NCBI GenBank assembly: GCA_020027875.1
Contig: JAHRHA010000025.1
Coordinates: 1-64,000 of the forward strand
Source of the DNA: Micromonosporaceae bacterium
Lineage (GTDB): Bacteria; Actinomycetota; Actinomycetes; Mycobacteriales; Micromonosporaceae
Reading direction: 5' to 3'
Length of the DNA: 64,000 bases
The number at the start of each line of letters is the position of its first letter. Position 1 is the stretch's first letter. Shown piece after piece: positions 51,334 to 61,443 of this stretch. Below the pieces are notes generated by a model. It ran no database searches. It worked only from the letters and a program-made list of their open reading frames with translations, and was not told the DNA's origin. The position numbers and the translations under genes are program-made.

Positions 51334-53966
51334 TCAAGGCGATGGGGTCCTGACAATCGGGATGCTCCTCGTGGTCGCGGCGTGCGCCATCCCCTGCAGT
51401 GCCGCTGTCGCCTCCTCCAGCCGCAGTGGCGGCTGGAAAAGGAACCCCTGGGCCGCGGTCACGCCCAGGCCGACCAGGGCCGCGCGCTGCTCGGGCCGCT
51501 CAACTCCCTCCGCCACCACCCGCAGGCCCAGCTCGGCCGCGAGGTCGACGGTGGCCCGTACGATCGCCGCCGTCTCGGGCGATTCGACCATGGCCGCGAC
51601 GAACGTACGATCGATCTTCACCTCGTCAACCGGGAACCGGGTCAGGAACGACAGCGACGCCGAGCCGGTGCCGAAGTCGTCGACAGACACCTGTACGCCG
51701 GCCGCCCGTAGGCCGGCAATCACGCCCCCCACCAGATCCAGTTCCGCGGCCGTGACGGTCTCGGTTATCTCCAGGATGAGCCGGCCTGGGGACACCGCCT
51801 GCGCCGCGAGCATCGCCGCGACCCCGGCCGGGAGCTCCGGATCCAACATGCAGCGGGCGCACAGGTTGACCGAGATCGGAATATGGATGCCTTGGGTGGC
51901 CCAGCCGGCCGCGATGCGTAGCGCCATATCCAGGACGTGGCGGGTGAGCCCGGCGGCCAGGTCGCTGTGCTCGATGGCTCCGATGAAGTCCCCGGGGCAG
52001 AGCAGACCGCGGCTGGGGTGGTGCCACCGCAGGAGGGCTTCCGCACTAACCGGCGCACCCGTGACCAGATCCACTGTGGGCTGTAGGTACAGCGTTAGTT
52101 GGTCGGTCGTAGACAGCGCGTCACGGAAGTCCGCGAGCACGGCCAGGCGGTCGCTGCTCGAGGCGTCGTTGGTGGGGTCATACCGGGCTACCCGAACACC
52201 TTCCCGCTTGGCCTGGTGCAGAGCCACGTCGGCGCGCCGGAGCAGTTCGGTCATGTCGCAGCTACCGGCGGTATCAACCACCACACCGGCGGATGCCTCC
52301 ACTGCGATGGTCACGCCGGAGACCTGCGCGGGCACGGCCAGGGTCGAGATGAGCGAGCGCGCACGGTCGAAGGCGTACGCCCAGCCGAGCCCACTGGCGC
52401 TGCTGGCGGTCTGACCCGTCGCGAGGAGCGCGAACTCGTCACCGCCGAGACGGCCGAGTAGCTCGCCCGTGATCTGGCGGTCGGCCAGGCGCTGGGCGAG
52501 AACCCGCAGTAGTTCGTCCCCAGCTGCGTGGCTGAGCGCGTCGTTCACCGCGCGGAAGCCGTCGACGTCGAGCAGGAGGAGGGCGACGGACCGGTCGGGA
52601 TCGCCGCGACGGAGTTCTCCGTTGCCACGGGCAAACAGCGCGGACCGGTTGCTCAGCCCGGTCAGCGGGTCACGGCGTCGTACGCGCTGCGCGCCGTCAT
52701 CGCCTGCAGTTGGCGATGGGTGGCCGCGTCATGTAAGGCGGAGGCCACCGCGTCGGCGAAGGTTGAGAACGCGTGCTGCTCGGACGTGCCCAGCGCGACC
52801 TGGCGACGGAATCTGAGCCGGAGCTCACCAATATCGACATCGCCCACGACCAACCGACGCACCGCGGCGTGCGGTGCCCTCGCGCCGCTCGCGGCGGCGG
52901 CAGCGGCTGTGGTTGTGCCGGTGTCCCATGGTGTGTCGATCGCGCGGACCGCATCCGGTGTCTCTTGGCTGAGGTCTTTGACTCGCGCGAGGTAGCCGCG
53001 CCGCCGGCCGGACGGCCGGTGCAGCACCACCTCGACCTCGTCCGGCTCGAACAGCTGGGCCGCACCCCGCAGGGCGGCCTTCGCCACGCCTCCTTCGTCG
53101 AGTTGATTGAGGCCCCTGGTTGCCTCCGCGAGCGCGACCCAGGTGTCGCGCTCCTGTGCCGACCGCATCTGGTGGGCGTACCCCAGGTGGAGAACCCACA
53201 ACACCGGCGCGAGCGGGGCCAGCCAGATCGCGTTCACACCGATCACGAAAGCCACGGCCAGCCCGACCGCGACGTTGCCGGCGAGCATGACCCTTTTGCC
53301 GCGGGCCACTCGCAGCCAGACCGAACCGAATTCACCCCGTGTGGTACTCGCCACCCAAGCCGATGCGAGCAGGCTCGTGACCACGAAGTACCCCAGCGAG
53401 GCGAGCAGGAGCGGTACGAAGGTCGCCGGGCGTTCGATGTCCACGCTCACCGGCTCGGCGGTGTCGGCCGCGCCGGCCACCACTGCCGCGACAGCCACAA
53501 CCACAGTGGCGACGGCGCCGCCCGCCGTGAGCGCCGATACGCCGTACACGACGCGGGTCCGCGTCGCGGCATCCGCCCCGACCAGCCGGCCGGCGTGGCC
53601 GAGGACGCCTCCGGCAGCCACCGCCACCGGGACCCAGGGCGCCGGTACGAGACAGAGCGCGGCCACGACGCCCACCTCGCCCCAGCCGAGCATGACCACA
53701 TCGCTGCCCACACGATGCTTGACCCGGGCCAGTTGCGCCGCCATGAAGGCGGTGACCGCGACGAGGAGTTCCCGGTAGCCGACCGCTATCCCGCTCCGAC
53801 CAGCGACCGTGAGATACGAAACCACGGCGGCCACCGCAGCAGCGATCACGAGGTAGAACAGCACGCAGCGGCGAGCGGTCGGAAATACCCGCAGTATCCG
53901 GCCGTCAGTGCCCGACCGGCTGGCCGCCGCCCTCCCGCGGCCGACACCACCGATGGAGCCCGCCAT
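51334..53966 (-). pseudogene. Membrane sensor GGDEF-EAL protein, frameshifted
   Basis: Frame 1 (53966-52662, 434 residues) encodes about eight to ten transmembrane segments and a GAF-like cytoplasmic part ending AYDAVTR. Frame 2 then continues directly with DPLTGLSNR (the start of a GGDEF domain) through LGGDEFALLA and an EAL domain (AEALLRWHH, EITETV, DDFGTGSASL, KIDRTF, VVAEGVE) to 51334. Frame 2 has no start codon before VNDALS, so this is one gene broken near 52660. The local sequence is explained by loss of one unit of a tandem GACC pair (GTGACCGACCCG to GTGACCCG). If intact it would make and degrade c-di-GMP. ATG 53966 has GGAGGGAG upstream. Confidence 0.8.
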
Positions 53967-54086
53967 TGGCTCCCTCCGATGTCTGCGTACCCCGTCGGGA
54001 CGTTAGTCCTTCGAAGCGGGTAAAGCCATCGGACGATTGAGGGAGCGGACACTGTGAATTCATGGACGTGGCGTTAACACGCGAAC

Positions 54087-54305
54087 TTACTTCGTGTCTT
54101 CGTCCTCGGTTCGGGTGTGCTCACCCGCTGCCGACGTTGGCGGCTGCTCGAAGCGCTCCGGCAGCCGACGAAGACGCGCGTTCATGTTGCGGATCAGCAG
54201 GATGGTGGCCACCACGAGCAGCAGGATGATCACCAGGCCAGTCGGCCCCGCGAGGCCGCCGGAGCGGGTGTCCCCGAAGTTGTTCTCCGCGAGCAGCTCG
54301 ATCAT
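54087..54305 (-). CDS. Small single-helix membrane protein beside mca
   Basis: 72 residues from ATG 54305. It has one transmembrane helix (GLVIILLLVVATILLI), then the basic segment RNMNARLRRLPERF and a charged tail. The ENNFGDTRSGGLAGP leader is conserved in actinobacterial proteins encoded next to mca (recalled). ATG 54305 is chosen because GGAAGG lies 7-8 bp upstream; the earlier ATG 54311 is too close. Function unknown. It may be co-transcribed after mca. Confidence 0.75.
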   Translation of the reverse strand: MIELLAENNFGDTRSGGLAGPTGLVIILLLVVATILLIRNMNARLRRLPERFEQPPTSAAGEHTRTEDEDTK

Positions 54306-54364
54306 GACCATTCCTTCCGACCGGGCGCACGCTACGCCGGCACTGTCACGCTACGCCCGACCTG

Positions 54365-55112
54365 TCACGGCCGCGGCACGGGCTCGCCGCACGCGAGCGT
54401 CTCCCGCACCCCGGCGAAGAGATCGTCCTCGGGGAGGCTGGTGTCTACGAACGATCGGGCGAGCTCATAATCCTCGGTCGGCCACGCCGCGCGCTGGACT
54501 TCCATCGGGACCCGGAACCAGAACCCTCGCCTCATGCAACGCCGTGATGCGCTCCTTGGAGAACCCCATGTGGTAGTAGAGCTTCAGCGGCTGCCACGGC
54601 TCACCCGTACCGGGGAAACGGTCCGGGTCGCCCGCCGCATCGAAGGCCACCACGCTCACGGTGTGGCACATGATGTGATCGGGGTGCGGATAGCCGCCGT
54701 TCTCGTCGTACGTGGTGACCACGTGCGGCCGGAACTCCCGGATAAGTCGCACCAAGGGCTCGGCGCCGGTCTGCGCATCCACCAGCGCGAAACAGCCCTC
54801 GGGCAGCGGTGGCAACGGATCACCCTCGGGCAGGCCAGAGTCCACGAAGCCGAGCCACGCCTGCCGGACGCCGAGGATCTCGCGGGCGCGGTCCATCTCC
54901 GCGCGGCGGATCTCGGACATGTTCTCCACGATCTCCGGCCGGTCGAGCTTCGGGTTCAGCACACTGCCCCGCTCGCCGCCGGTGCATGTTACGACCATGA
55001 CGTCGACGCCCTCCGCCACGTAGCGGGATGTCGTCGCGGCGCCCTTGCTCGACTCGTCGTCGGGATGGGCGTGGACGGCCATGAGGCGCAGAGTTTCGGG
55101 CGTCTCGGACAC
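54365..55112 (-). pseudogene. mca: Mycothiol S-conjugate amidase, internal deletion and frameshift
   Basis: Mca cleaves mycothiol S-conjugates in detoxification. GTG 55112 (GGAGGAG upstream) starts a normal N-terminus: [15 protein letters not shown], zinc ligands [28 protein letters not shown], then [15 protein letters not shown]. It then reads RVLVPGPD and stops at 54465. In the +1/-1 frame the normal C-terminus follows immediately: [40 protein letters not shown], ending at 54365. About 50 residues between ALHEA and WFRVP are missing and the frame is shifted. The zinc site is present but the product is truncated, so it is likely inactive. Confidence 0.83.
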
Positions 55113-55200
55113 GGATGTCTCCTCCGGGTACGGCTGGTCCGCTGACTGCTGGGAGAATGCCCACGCTAGCTCACGCGTCAGACGAGAGGTCACCCACACC

Positions 55201-55632
55201 GTGCCGCAGACTCCCGAGGCCCTGCCCGTGTTCCCGACTGGGCGGTACGGACGCAGGCGCGACCCGGTGCGCCAGCGCCGGCGGCGATGGGTCACCTACG
55301 TGCTCGCGGCCATTGTCGTCCTCGCCGGAGTAGCGATCTCGGTCAAGCTCTACCGGCAGTACGCCGAGGCCCCGTACCAGGTCCGCATCATCAGTGTCAC
55401 TAATCTCACCGACACCGCGGTGACGGTCACCTTCGAGGTCCGCAGACCGGCTGGAAAGGGCGCGACGTGCACCGTTCTCGCCCATACCCGCGCCGGCGAG
55501 GAGGTGGGCAAGGCGGAGGTGGACGTGCCTGCCGGCGGACCACAGGAGACCACGACGCAGATCACCTTTACACTCAGGACCACAAAACGGCCGGTCACCG
55601 GCGAGGTGCCGGGCTGCGGTCCGGCGCGCTAA
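55201..55632 (+). CDS. DUF4307 family membrane protein
   Basis: 143 residues. Arg-rich N-terminus, one transmembrane helix ([19 protein letters not shown], about residues 33-51), then an extracytoplasmic beta-rich domain with two cysteines (CTVLAH, GCGPAR). Matches the actinobacterial DUF4307 family that lies next to mca and greA (recalled). GTG at 55201 has GAGAGGT about 10 bp upstream. Function unknown. Confidence 0.78.
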   Translation: MPQTPEALPVFPTGRYGRRRDPVRQRRRRWVTYVLAAIVVLAGVAISVKLYRQYAEAPYQVRIISVTNLTDTAVTVTFEVRRPAGKGATCTVLAHTRAGEEVGKAEVDVPAGGPQETTTQITFTLRTTKRPVTGEVPGCGPAR

Positions 55633-55755
55633 CCAGAGCAGGGACCGCTCGGATCAGCGGTGACCTCGCATCTCACCGCTGAATCGACGTGGTCGGCGAA
55701 AGCCTGATCACTGGTACCTTGGAAAGTCCGACTGTCCACCGCCGAGGAGATCTCC

Positions 55756-56256
55756 GTGTCTACCACCGACCGCGACGCGTCCACCGCCTGGCTCTCGCAG
55801 GACGCGCACGACCGGCTGCAGGCAGAACTCGAGGCGCTCATCGCACACCGTCCGACCATCTCGGCCGAGATCAACGCCCGGCGCCAGGAGGGCGACCTCC
55901 GCGAGAACGGCGGCTACCATGCCGCCCGCGAGGAGCAGGGCAAGATGGAGGCCCGGATCCGCTACCTGAAGGAACTCCTCAGCACCGCGCACGTGGGCGA
56001 GGCGCCGACGGCGGACATCGTTTCGCCGGGCACGGTCGTGACGATCTACTTTGACGACGACACCGACGACACCGAGATCTTCCTGCTGGGCTCCCGGGAG
56101 ATCTCATCCAGCACGGAGCTGACGGTCTACAGCCCGGAGTCCGCGCTGGGACGGGCGATCCTCGGCGCGCGGGCCGGCCAGACCGTCACCTACACGGCAC
56201 CCAGCGGCGCGGACATCAAGGTCACCGTAGTGTCATTCGAAGCCTTCGCCGGCTGA
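55756..56256 (+). CDS. greA: Transcription elongation factor GreA
   Basis: 166 residues. Rescues backtracked RNA polymerase by stimulating transcript cleavage. N-terminal coiled coil (LQAELEALIAHRPTISAEINARRQEGDLRENGGYHAAREEQ) carries the acidic tip (GDLRENGGY); the C-terminal FKBP-like domain contains SPESALGRAILGARAG. GTG at 55756 has GAGGAGA upstream. Confidence 0.96.
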   Translation: MSTTDRDASTAWLSQDAHDRLQAELEALIAHRPTISAEINARRQEGDLRENGGYHAAREEQGKMEARIRYLKELLSTAHVGEAPTADIVSPGTVVTIYFDDDTDDTEIFLLGSREISSSTELTVYSPESALGRAILGARAGQTVTYTAPSGADIKVTVVSFEAFAG

Positions 56257-56291
56257 TCTGCGTTCGCCGCAACGCTCACCGGGTAAGGCAC

Positions 56292-57575
56292 TCACCGCAG
56301 CCCGTGGTCGGCACGAGCCAGCGTGACCGGGTAGCCGGCCTGTCGCAGGGCGGAGATGAGCCGGTCGGAGTGCTCGGCCCCTCGTGTCTCCACCGAGAGC
56401 TCCACCTCCACCTCACCCAAGCGCAGCCGGGGGTCGTGGCGGCGATGGGCCACGTCATCGACGTTGGCACCTTGCTGGCCGATCAGGGTAAGCAGCGCCG
56501 CGAGCTGACCCGGACGGTCCGTGCACTGCACCGTGAAGCGTAGGTAGCGCCCAGCAGCCGCGAGCCCTCGCTCGATCACGCGCATCATGAGCAGCGGGTC
56601 GATGTTTCCTCCGGAGAGGACCGCGACCGCCGGCGCCTCGGCGGCCTGGATGACCCCGGCCATCAGGGCGGCGACGCCGACGGCGCCCGCGGGCTCTACC
56701 ACCAGCTTGTTGCGCTCGAGGAGCATCACCAGCGCCCGGGCGATGTCCTCCTCGGTAACGGTGACCATCTCGTCGACGAGCTTGCTGACATGGGCGTAGG
56801 TGAGGTCGCCCGGGCGACCGACGGCGATACCATCGGCGATCGTCGCGTACGAGTCGAGGCGCACCGGCCGGCCCGCCTTCAGCGAGGCCGGCATCGCCGC
56901 GCACCCGGCGGCCTGCACGCCGATGACGCGTACCTGTGGGCTGATCGCCTTCGCGGCGACCGCGATGCCGGAGATCAGTCCGCCCCCGCCGACTGCAGTG
57001 ACGATCGTGCGCACGTCCGGGCATTGCTCAAGGATCTCCAGTCCCACCGTGCCCTGCCCCGCGATCACGTCGGCATGATCAAAGGGGTGGATGAAGACGG
57101 CGCCGGTACGCTCTGCGTGCTCCTGTGCCGCGATGAGGCTCTCGTCGACCGTCGCCCCGACCAGCTCGACCTTCGCGCCGTAGCCCTTCGTGGCGGCGAC
57201 CTTGGGCAGCGGTGCACCGACGGGCATGAATACGGTGGCCGCGGCGCCGAGCATGCCGGCCGCGAGCGCAACCCCCTGGCCGTGGTTTCCGGCGCTGGCT
57301 GCGACCACGCCCCGCGTCCGCTCCCCCGAGCTGAGCCGCGAGATCCGAAGGTACGCGCCGCGGATCTTGTACGAGCCCGCCCGCTGGACGTTCTCGCACT
57401 TGAGCCACGCCGGACCGCCCAGGGCGGCGCTGAGTGGACGGCTCGGCTCCATCGGGGTCAACCGAACGACCCCAGCGAGTACCTTCCGGGCCGCCTCGAC
57501 GTCTTCCAGGGTCACCAGCTCCGTTGCCGGCCCATCGGCTAAGCTTGCGAGCCGATCATCGGGATGCGCGGTCAT
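56292..57575 (-). CDS. ilvA: Threonine ammonia-lyase (threonine dehydratase)
   Basis: 427 residues. PLP enzyme converting threonine to 2-oxobutanoate. PLP Lys70 in RAGSYKIRGA, glycine loop SAGNHGQGVAL, and SGGNIDPLLM near residue 322; a C-terminal ACT-type regulatory domain spans about 345-425. One ACT domain and this length fit the catabolic or single-ACT type rather than the long E. coli IlvA. ATG at 57575 overlaps the amidase stop (ATGA at 57572-57575); the much longer open frame is a shadow. Product of the upstream amidase is not obviously linked. Confidence 0.92.
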   Translation of the reverse strand: MTAHPDDRLASLADGPATELVTLEDVEAARKVLAGVVRLTPMEPSRPLSAALGGPAWLKCENVQRAGSYKIRGAYLRISRLSSGERTRGVVAASAGNHGQGVALAAGMLGAAATVFMPVGAPLPKVAATKGYGAKVELVGATVDESLIAAQEHAERTGAVFIHPFDHADVIAGQGTVGLEILEQCPDVRTIVTAVGGGGLISGIAVAAKAISPQVRVIGVQAAGCAAMPASLKAGRPVRLDSYATIADGIAVGRPGDLTYAHVSKLVDEMVTVTEEDIARALVMLLERNKLVVEPAGAVGVAALMAGVIQAAEAPAVAVLSGGNIDPLLMMRVIERGLAAAGRYLRFTVQCTDRPGQLAALLTLIGQQGANVDDVAHRRHDPRLRLGEVEVELSVETRGAEHSDRLISALRQAGYPVTLARADHGLR

Positions 57576-58984
57576 GCCCAGATACTCGCACGGCTCCGAC
57601 GCGCTCGTGTAGCTGCGTTTCGCGGCCAGCTCGGTGCATGTGGCCGCCACGGGGCGGCCTGTTCGAGCTGTGCCGCGACGGCGAGCAGGAGGACCTCTGC
57701 GCCGGGCGGCCCGACGAGCTGCACCGACGCGGGCAGGCCGTCGCGGCGTACCCCCATCGGAACGGCCATCGCGGGTAGGCCGGCGAAGTTCCACGCCGCC
57801 GTGTACGGGGCGTAGCGCAGGCACGTCCCCATGTTCGTCCGCCAGGACCGGGCGGACCATCGCGCGGCCGCCGGCGGTGGACCGGCCAGGGCGGGCGACA
57901 TAATGACGTCGAATCCGCCGTCCGAAAACCAAGCGACGCAGCGCTCGCGCCAGTCGGCTCGCTCACCCTCACGGACCAGGCCGCGCCGCAGGGCCTGCGC
58001 GCCCAGCGCCGCGTGGCGGCGGGTACGCGGCTGCAGGTTCGCCGCGTCGGCGGCCTCGGACTCTCCGTACGCGACGGCGAACCCGGTGCCCGTCCCCATC
58101 ATGGCCAGGCGGGCCGGGTAGACCGGATCGGCGGCAACGGCGTCATGGCCGAGGCCGACGAGCAGGCGGGCGGCCTGGGCCACCGCCTCGCGGACGTCGG
58201 AGTCTGGGGTCACCCCGCGCATCGGGCTACGCAACGAGACCGCAACGCGGAGCCGTCCGGGTTGCGGTAGGGGCGCCGCCGACCGGCCCGCGAGCACGTC
58301 GAAACCGAGGGCCGCGTCGGCCACCGTCGTGGCGAGGATGCCGTGTTCGGCCAGGCCGAACCAGTCGGTGACGCCGAGGTTGTGTGCGATGACTCCGCGG
58401 CCGGGCTTGAGCCCGATAAGGCCACAGCAGGCGGCCGGGATGCGCACGGAGCCGAGCCCGTCGGTGCCCTGTGCGATCGGTACGACGCCGGCCGCGACCG
58501 CCGCGGCGGACCCACCCGAGGAGCCGCCGGGAGTCCGATCGCTGCGCCACGGATTGCGGGTCACGGCGGATGCGTCGTCGGTCATCCCCCACAAACCAAG
58601 CTCGGACATGCGGGTGACCCCGAGCACGACCGCCCCAGCACCTCGCAGCCGCCGGACCACTTCGTGATCTTCGGGCTCCACCCCGGTACGAGCCGCTGCC
58701 GAGCCGTTCCAGGTCGGCAGCCCCGCAACCGGAGTGTTCTCCTTCACCAGGACTGGTACGCCCGCCAGCGGCAGGTTCGCCAGGTCGGGCTGCTCATCGA
58801 CCTGCTCAGCCTCGGCGATCCCCTCGCCATCGCGCAGAACGCGCAGCACATCAAGGACGCGGTCGGCCACGCGGGCGTGGTCAATGTGGTCCGCGACGAC
58901 CTCGGTGGCCGTCGCGTCGCCGCGCTGCACGGCCCGGGCGATCTGCTGCGCGGTGGCGCCGACCCAGGAGTGTTGACCGAGCAT
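57572..58984 (-). CDS. Amidase (amidase signature family)
   Basis: 470 residues. Ser-cisSer-Lys triad: Lys81 in VLVKENTPVAG, cis-Ser156 in TPGGSSGGSAAA, nucleophile Ser179 in DGLGSVRIPAAC. Hydrolyses a carboxamide; the substrate is not determinable (indoleacetamide hydrolase, glutamyl-amidase-like and others share the fold). ATG 58984 has GGGGGAGG upstream, much better than the longer frame. Coupled to threonine dehydratase by ATGA. Confidence 0.9.
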   Translation of the reverse strand: MLGQHSWVGATAQQIARAVQRGDATATEVVADHIDHARVADRVLDVLRVLRDGEGIAEAEQVDEQPDLANLPLAGVPVLVKENTPVAGLPTWNGSAAARTGVEPEDHEVVRRLRGAGAVVLGVTRMSELGLWGMTDDASAVTRNPWRSDRTPGGSSGGSAAAVAAGVVPIAQGTDGLGSVRIPAACCGLIGLKPGRGVIAHNLGVTDWFGLAEHGILATTVADAALGFDVLAGRSAAPLPQPGRLRVAVSLRSPMRGVTPDSDVREAVAQAARLLVGLGHDAVAADPVYPARLAMMGTGTGFAVAYGESEAADAANLQPRTRRHAALGAQALRRGLVREGERADWRERCVAWFSDGGFDVIMSPALAGPPPAAARWSARSWRTNMGTCLRYAPYTAAWNFAGLPAMAVPMGVRRDGLPASVQLVGPPGAEVLLLAVAAQLEQAAPWRPHAPSWPRNAATRARRSRASIWA

Positions 58985-59032
58985 GGCGTGCCTCCCCCTG
59001 TCGCCATTCGCCGCTCTCACTCCCTTAACGAC

Positions 59033-60172
59033 TCACCCGAGCGCTTGGTCCAGATCCGCGACCAGGTCATCGACGGTCTCGATCCCGACCGAGAGCCGGA
59101 CGAGGTCGCCGGGGACTTCGAGCGGTGAGCCCACGACGCTCGCGTGGGTCATCCGACCGGGGTGCTCGATCAATGACTCCACGCCGCCGAGCGACTCACC
59201 GAGTACGAACAGCCGGGCCCGGTTGCAGATCGCTATGGCCTCGTCCTCTCCCCCGACGGCCCGGAAGCTGATCATGCCGCCGAAGCGGCGCATCTGCTTG
59301 GCCGCGATCTCATGTCCGGGGTGCTCGGGCATGCCCGGGTAGAGAACCTGCGCGACCTTCCTGTGCGAGGCGAGGAACTCCACCAAGCGCTCGGCGTTGT
59401 CGCAGTGGCGGTCCATGCGCACGCCGAGAGTCTTGACGCCGCGAAGGGTGAGCCACGCGTCGAACGGGCCATTGATCGCGCCCATTGCGTTCTGGTGGTA
59501 GGCGAGCTCCTGGCCGAGGCCCTCCTCATCGACGATGAGGGCACCGCCGACGACGTCGGAGTGGCCACCCACGTACTTGGTCGTCGAGTGGACGACGATG
59601 TCCGCGCCGTGCGCGAGGGGCTGCTGGAGGTACGGGCTCGCGAAGGTGTTGTCGACCGTCAGCAAGGCGTCATGGTCCTTGGCGAGCGCCGCGAGCGCCG
59701 CGATGTCGGCGATGCCGAGCAGCGGGTTCGTCGGGGTCTCCACCCAGATGATCTTCGTCCTCGGCGTGATCGCGGCGCGGACGGCGTCGACATCGGAGAC
59801 CTTCGCGGCGGTCCAGTCCAGGCCCCAGCGCTGGGCGACCTTGGCGAAGAGACGGAACGTGCCGCCGTACGCATCATCGGGGATCACCACGTGATCCCCC
59901 GGCTGGCAGACGCTACGCAGGAGCGTGTCCTCGGCCGCGAGCCCGCTCGCGAACGCTAGGCCTCGACGGCCTCCCTCGAGCGCGGCGAGGCACTCCTGCA
60001 GGGCGTCCCGGGTGGGGTTGGCAGTGCGGGAGTACTCGTAGCCCTCCCGGGGGGCGCCCACGGCGTCCTGAGCGTAAGTGGACGTCTGGTAGATCGGTGG
60101 CACCACGGCGCCGGTCCGCGGCTCGGGCTCCTGTCCCGCGTGGATGGCAAGCGTCTCAAAGCCGAAGGTCAT
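59033..60172 (-). CDS. metB: Cystathionine gamma-synthase/lyase
   Basis: 379-residue PLP enzyme of the Cys/Met metabolism family. PLP lysine in HSTTKYVGGHSDVVGG (about residue 196); PGDHVVIPDDAYGGTFRLF and VETPTNPLLGIADI are typical. Expected to join homoserine ester and cysteine (synthase) or cleave cystathionine (lyase); sequence alone does not separate them. ATG at 60172, divergent from the HIT gene 33 bp away. Confidence 0.88.
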   Translation of the reverse strand: MTFGFETLAIHAGQEPEPRTGAVVPPIYQTSTYAQDAVGAPREGYEYSRTANPTRDALQECLAALEGGRRGLAFASGLAAEDTLLRSVCQPGDHVVIPDDAYGGTFRLFAKVAQRWGLDWTAAKVSDVDAVRAAITPRTKIIWVETPTNPLLGIADIAALAALAKDHDALLTVDNTFASPYLQQPLAHGADIVVHSTTKYVGGHSDVVGGALIVDEEGLGQELAYHQNAMGAINGPFDAWLTLRGVKTLGVRMDRHCDNAERLVEFLASHRKVAQVLYPGMPEHPGHEIAAKQMRRFGGMISFRAVGGEDEAIAICNRARLFVLGESLGGVESLIEHPGRMTHASVVGSPLEVPGDLVRLSVGIETVDDLVADLDQALG

Positions 60173-60205
60173 GGCCCGAGGCTATCCCGCTGTACCGTCA
60201 GCGCC

Positions 60206-60619
60206 GTGAGCGAGTGCCTCTTCTGTGCCGCTGTCGCGGGTTCGGTGTCGGTGAATGCGGTGTTGTCCTCGGCAACGTCGTTCGCCTTTCTTGATCACCG
60301 TCCGGTGTTCAAGGGCCACGTCCTGGTCGTGCCACGCGCGCACGTGCCCGTGCTGGCGGACCTTCCCGAAACCGACGTCGGGCCTTTCTTTCGCGACGTC
60401 CAGCGCCTCGCGGCGGCGGTTGAGGTGGGACTCGACGCTGCTGGGACGTTTGTCGCCATCAACAACCGGGTGAGCCAGTCGGTGCCTCATATGCACGCTC
60501 ACGTCGTACCTCGCACAAAGGGCGATGGTCTGCGCGGATTCTTCTGGCCCCGGACCAAGTATGACTCGCCCGAGGAGGCGGCGTCCTACGCGGCCCGGAT
60601 CGCGGCTGCCCTGCAATGA
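60206..60619 (+). CDS. HIT-family nucleotide hydrolase
   Basis: 137 residues. Zinc-like CLFC near the N-terminus and histidine triad SVPHMHAHVVP near residue 92. Hydrolyses a nucleoside phosphoramidate or dinucleotide. GTG at 60206 begins the conserved ECLFCAAVAG; the longer open frame from 60140 is not family-like. Confidence 0.9.
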   Translation: MSECLFCAAVAGSVSVNAVLSSATSFAFLDHRPVFKGHVLVVPRAHVPVLADLPETDVGPFFRDVQRLAAAVEVGLDAAGTFVAINNRVSQSVPHMHAHVVPRTKGDGLRGFFWPRTKYDSPEEAASYAARIAAALQ

Positions 60620-60679
60620 TCGTTCGGCCGTTCGCGGCTCGTAATGGCCCTCGTCGCACCGGCGCGGCATGCTTGGAGC

Positions 60680-61351
60680 ATGTTTCTGCGCTATAAGAAG
60701 GTCGACATGATCACGCCCGCTGAGGCTTTGCCCGGGCGTTCCGCCGAGATCCCCGTCTCCGACCGCCACACCGTGCTGGGCACGCCGCTGCGCGGGCCCT
60801 GGCCGACGGGTCTGCAGGTCGCGTACTTCGCGATGGGGTGTTTCTGGGGTGCGGAGCGGCTCTTCTGGCTGATGCCGGGGGTCTACTCGACCTCGGTGGG
60901 TTACCAGGGCGGGTTCACCCAGAACCCGACCTATGAGGAGACGTGCACCGGCCGGACCGGGCATACGGAGGCCGTTCAGGTCGTCTACGACCCGGCGAAG
61001 GTGTCCTATGAGGACCTGCTGAAGGTGTTCTGGGAGAACCACGACCCGTCCCAGGGCATGCGCCAGGGTAACGACGTCGGTACGCAGTACCGCTCGGCCA
61101 TCTACACCACGTCGGAGGAGCAGCTCGCTGCGGCCGCGGCGTCACGCGGCGCCTTCGCGCCCGCCGTGAAGGGTGCTGGGCTGGGTGATATCACGACGGA
61201 GATCGCCCCCGCGGGGCCGTTCTACTACGCGGAGGACTACCACCAGCAGTACCTTTCAAGTCAGAAGAATCCGAACGGTTATTGCAACCACGGCCCCAAC
61301 GGCCTGACCTGCCCAGTGGGCGTCGCCCGCACATCGACCGCCGCGCATTAG
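60680..61351 (+). CDS. msrA: Peptide methionine sulfoxide reductase A
   Basis: 223 residues from ATG 60680. Reduces methionine-S-sulfoxide in proteins. Catalytic Cys54 in [44 protein letters not shown]; and a C-terminal pair of recycling cysteines in [12 protein letters not shown]. Start chosen on similarity to family N-termini ([20 protein letters not shown]); ATG 60707 has a slightly better AGAAGG. The C-terminal 65 bp recur twice downstream (63127, 63844), and a hairpin follows the stop. Confidence 0.93.
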   Translation: MFLRYKKVDMITPAEALPGRSAEIPVSDRHTVLGTPLRGPWPTGLQVAYFAMGCFWGAERLFWLMPGVYSTSVGYQGGFTQNPTYEETCTGRTGHTEAVQVVYDPAKVSYEDLLKVFWENHDPSQGMRQGNDVGTQYRSAIYTTSEEQLAAAAASRGAFAPAVKGAGLGDITTEIAPAGPFYYAEDYHQQYLSSQKNPNGYCNHGPNGLTCPVGVARTSTAAH

Positions 61352-61368
61352 CTTGTGCCACAAGGGAT

Positions 61369-61402
61369 CTGGCCTCGACCCGCGCACAATGGTCGAGGCC
61401 AG
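61369..61402. terminator. Perfect 12-bp hairpin after msrA
   Basis: CTGGCCTCGACC (61369-61380), loop of 10, GGTCGAGGCCAG (61391-61402). The strongest terminator-like hairpin in this part. A diverged counterpart follows the third msrA 3' fragment (63949-63981). Confidence 0.75.
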
Positions 61403-61443
61403 CCTCGTAATGGCATCGAACTCGTGCTGAATCGGCAGTGCGC

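Noticed and set aside
52600-52700. Programmed -1 ribosomal frameshift in the GGDEF-EAL gene
   Set aside because: No slippery heptamer at the junction; loss of a GACC unit explains the shift more simply.
54290-54312. GATCATGACC near 54297 as a fourth family-1 repeat
   Set aside because: Only 10 bp match, without the palindrome or the half-site; it is part of the start of the small membrane protein gene.
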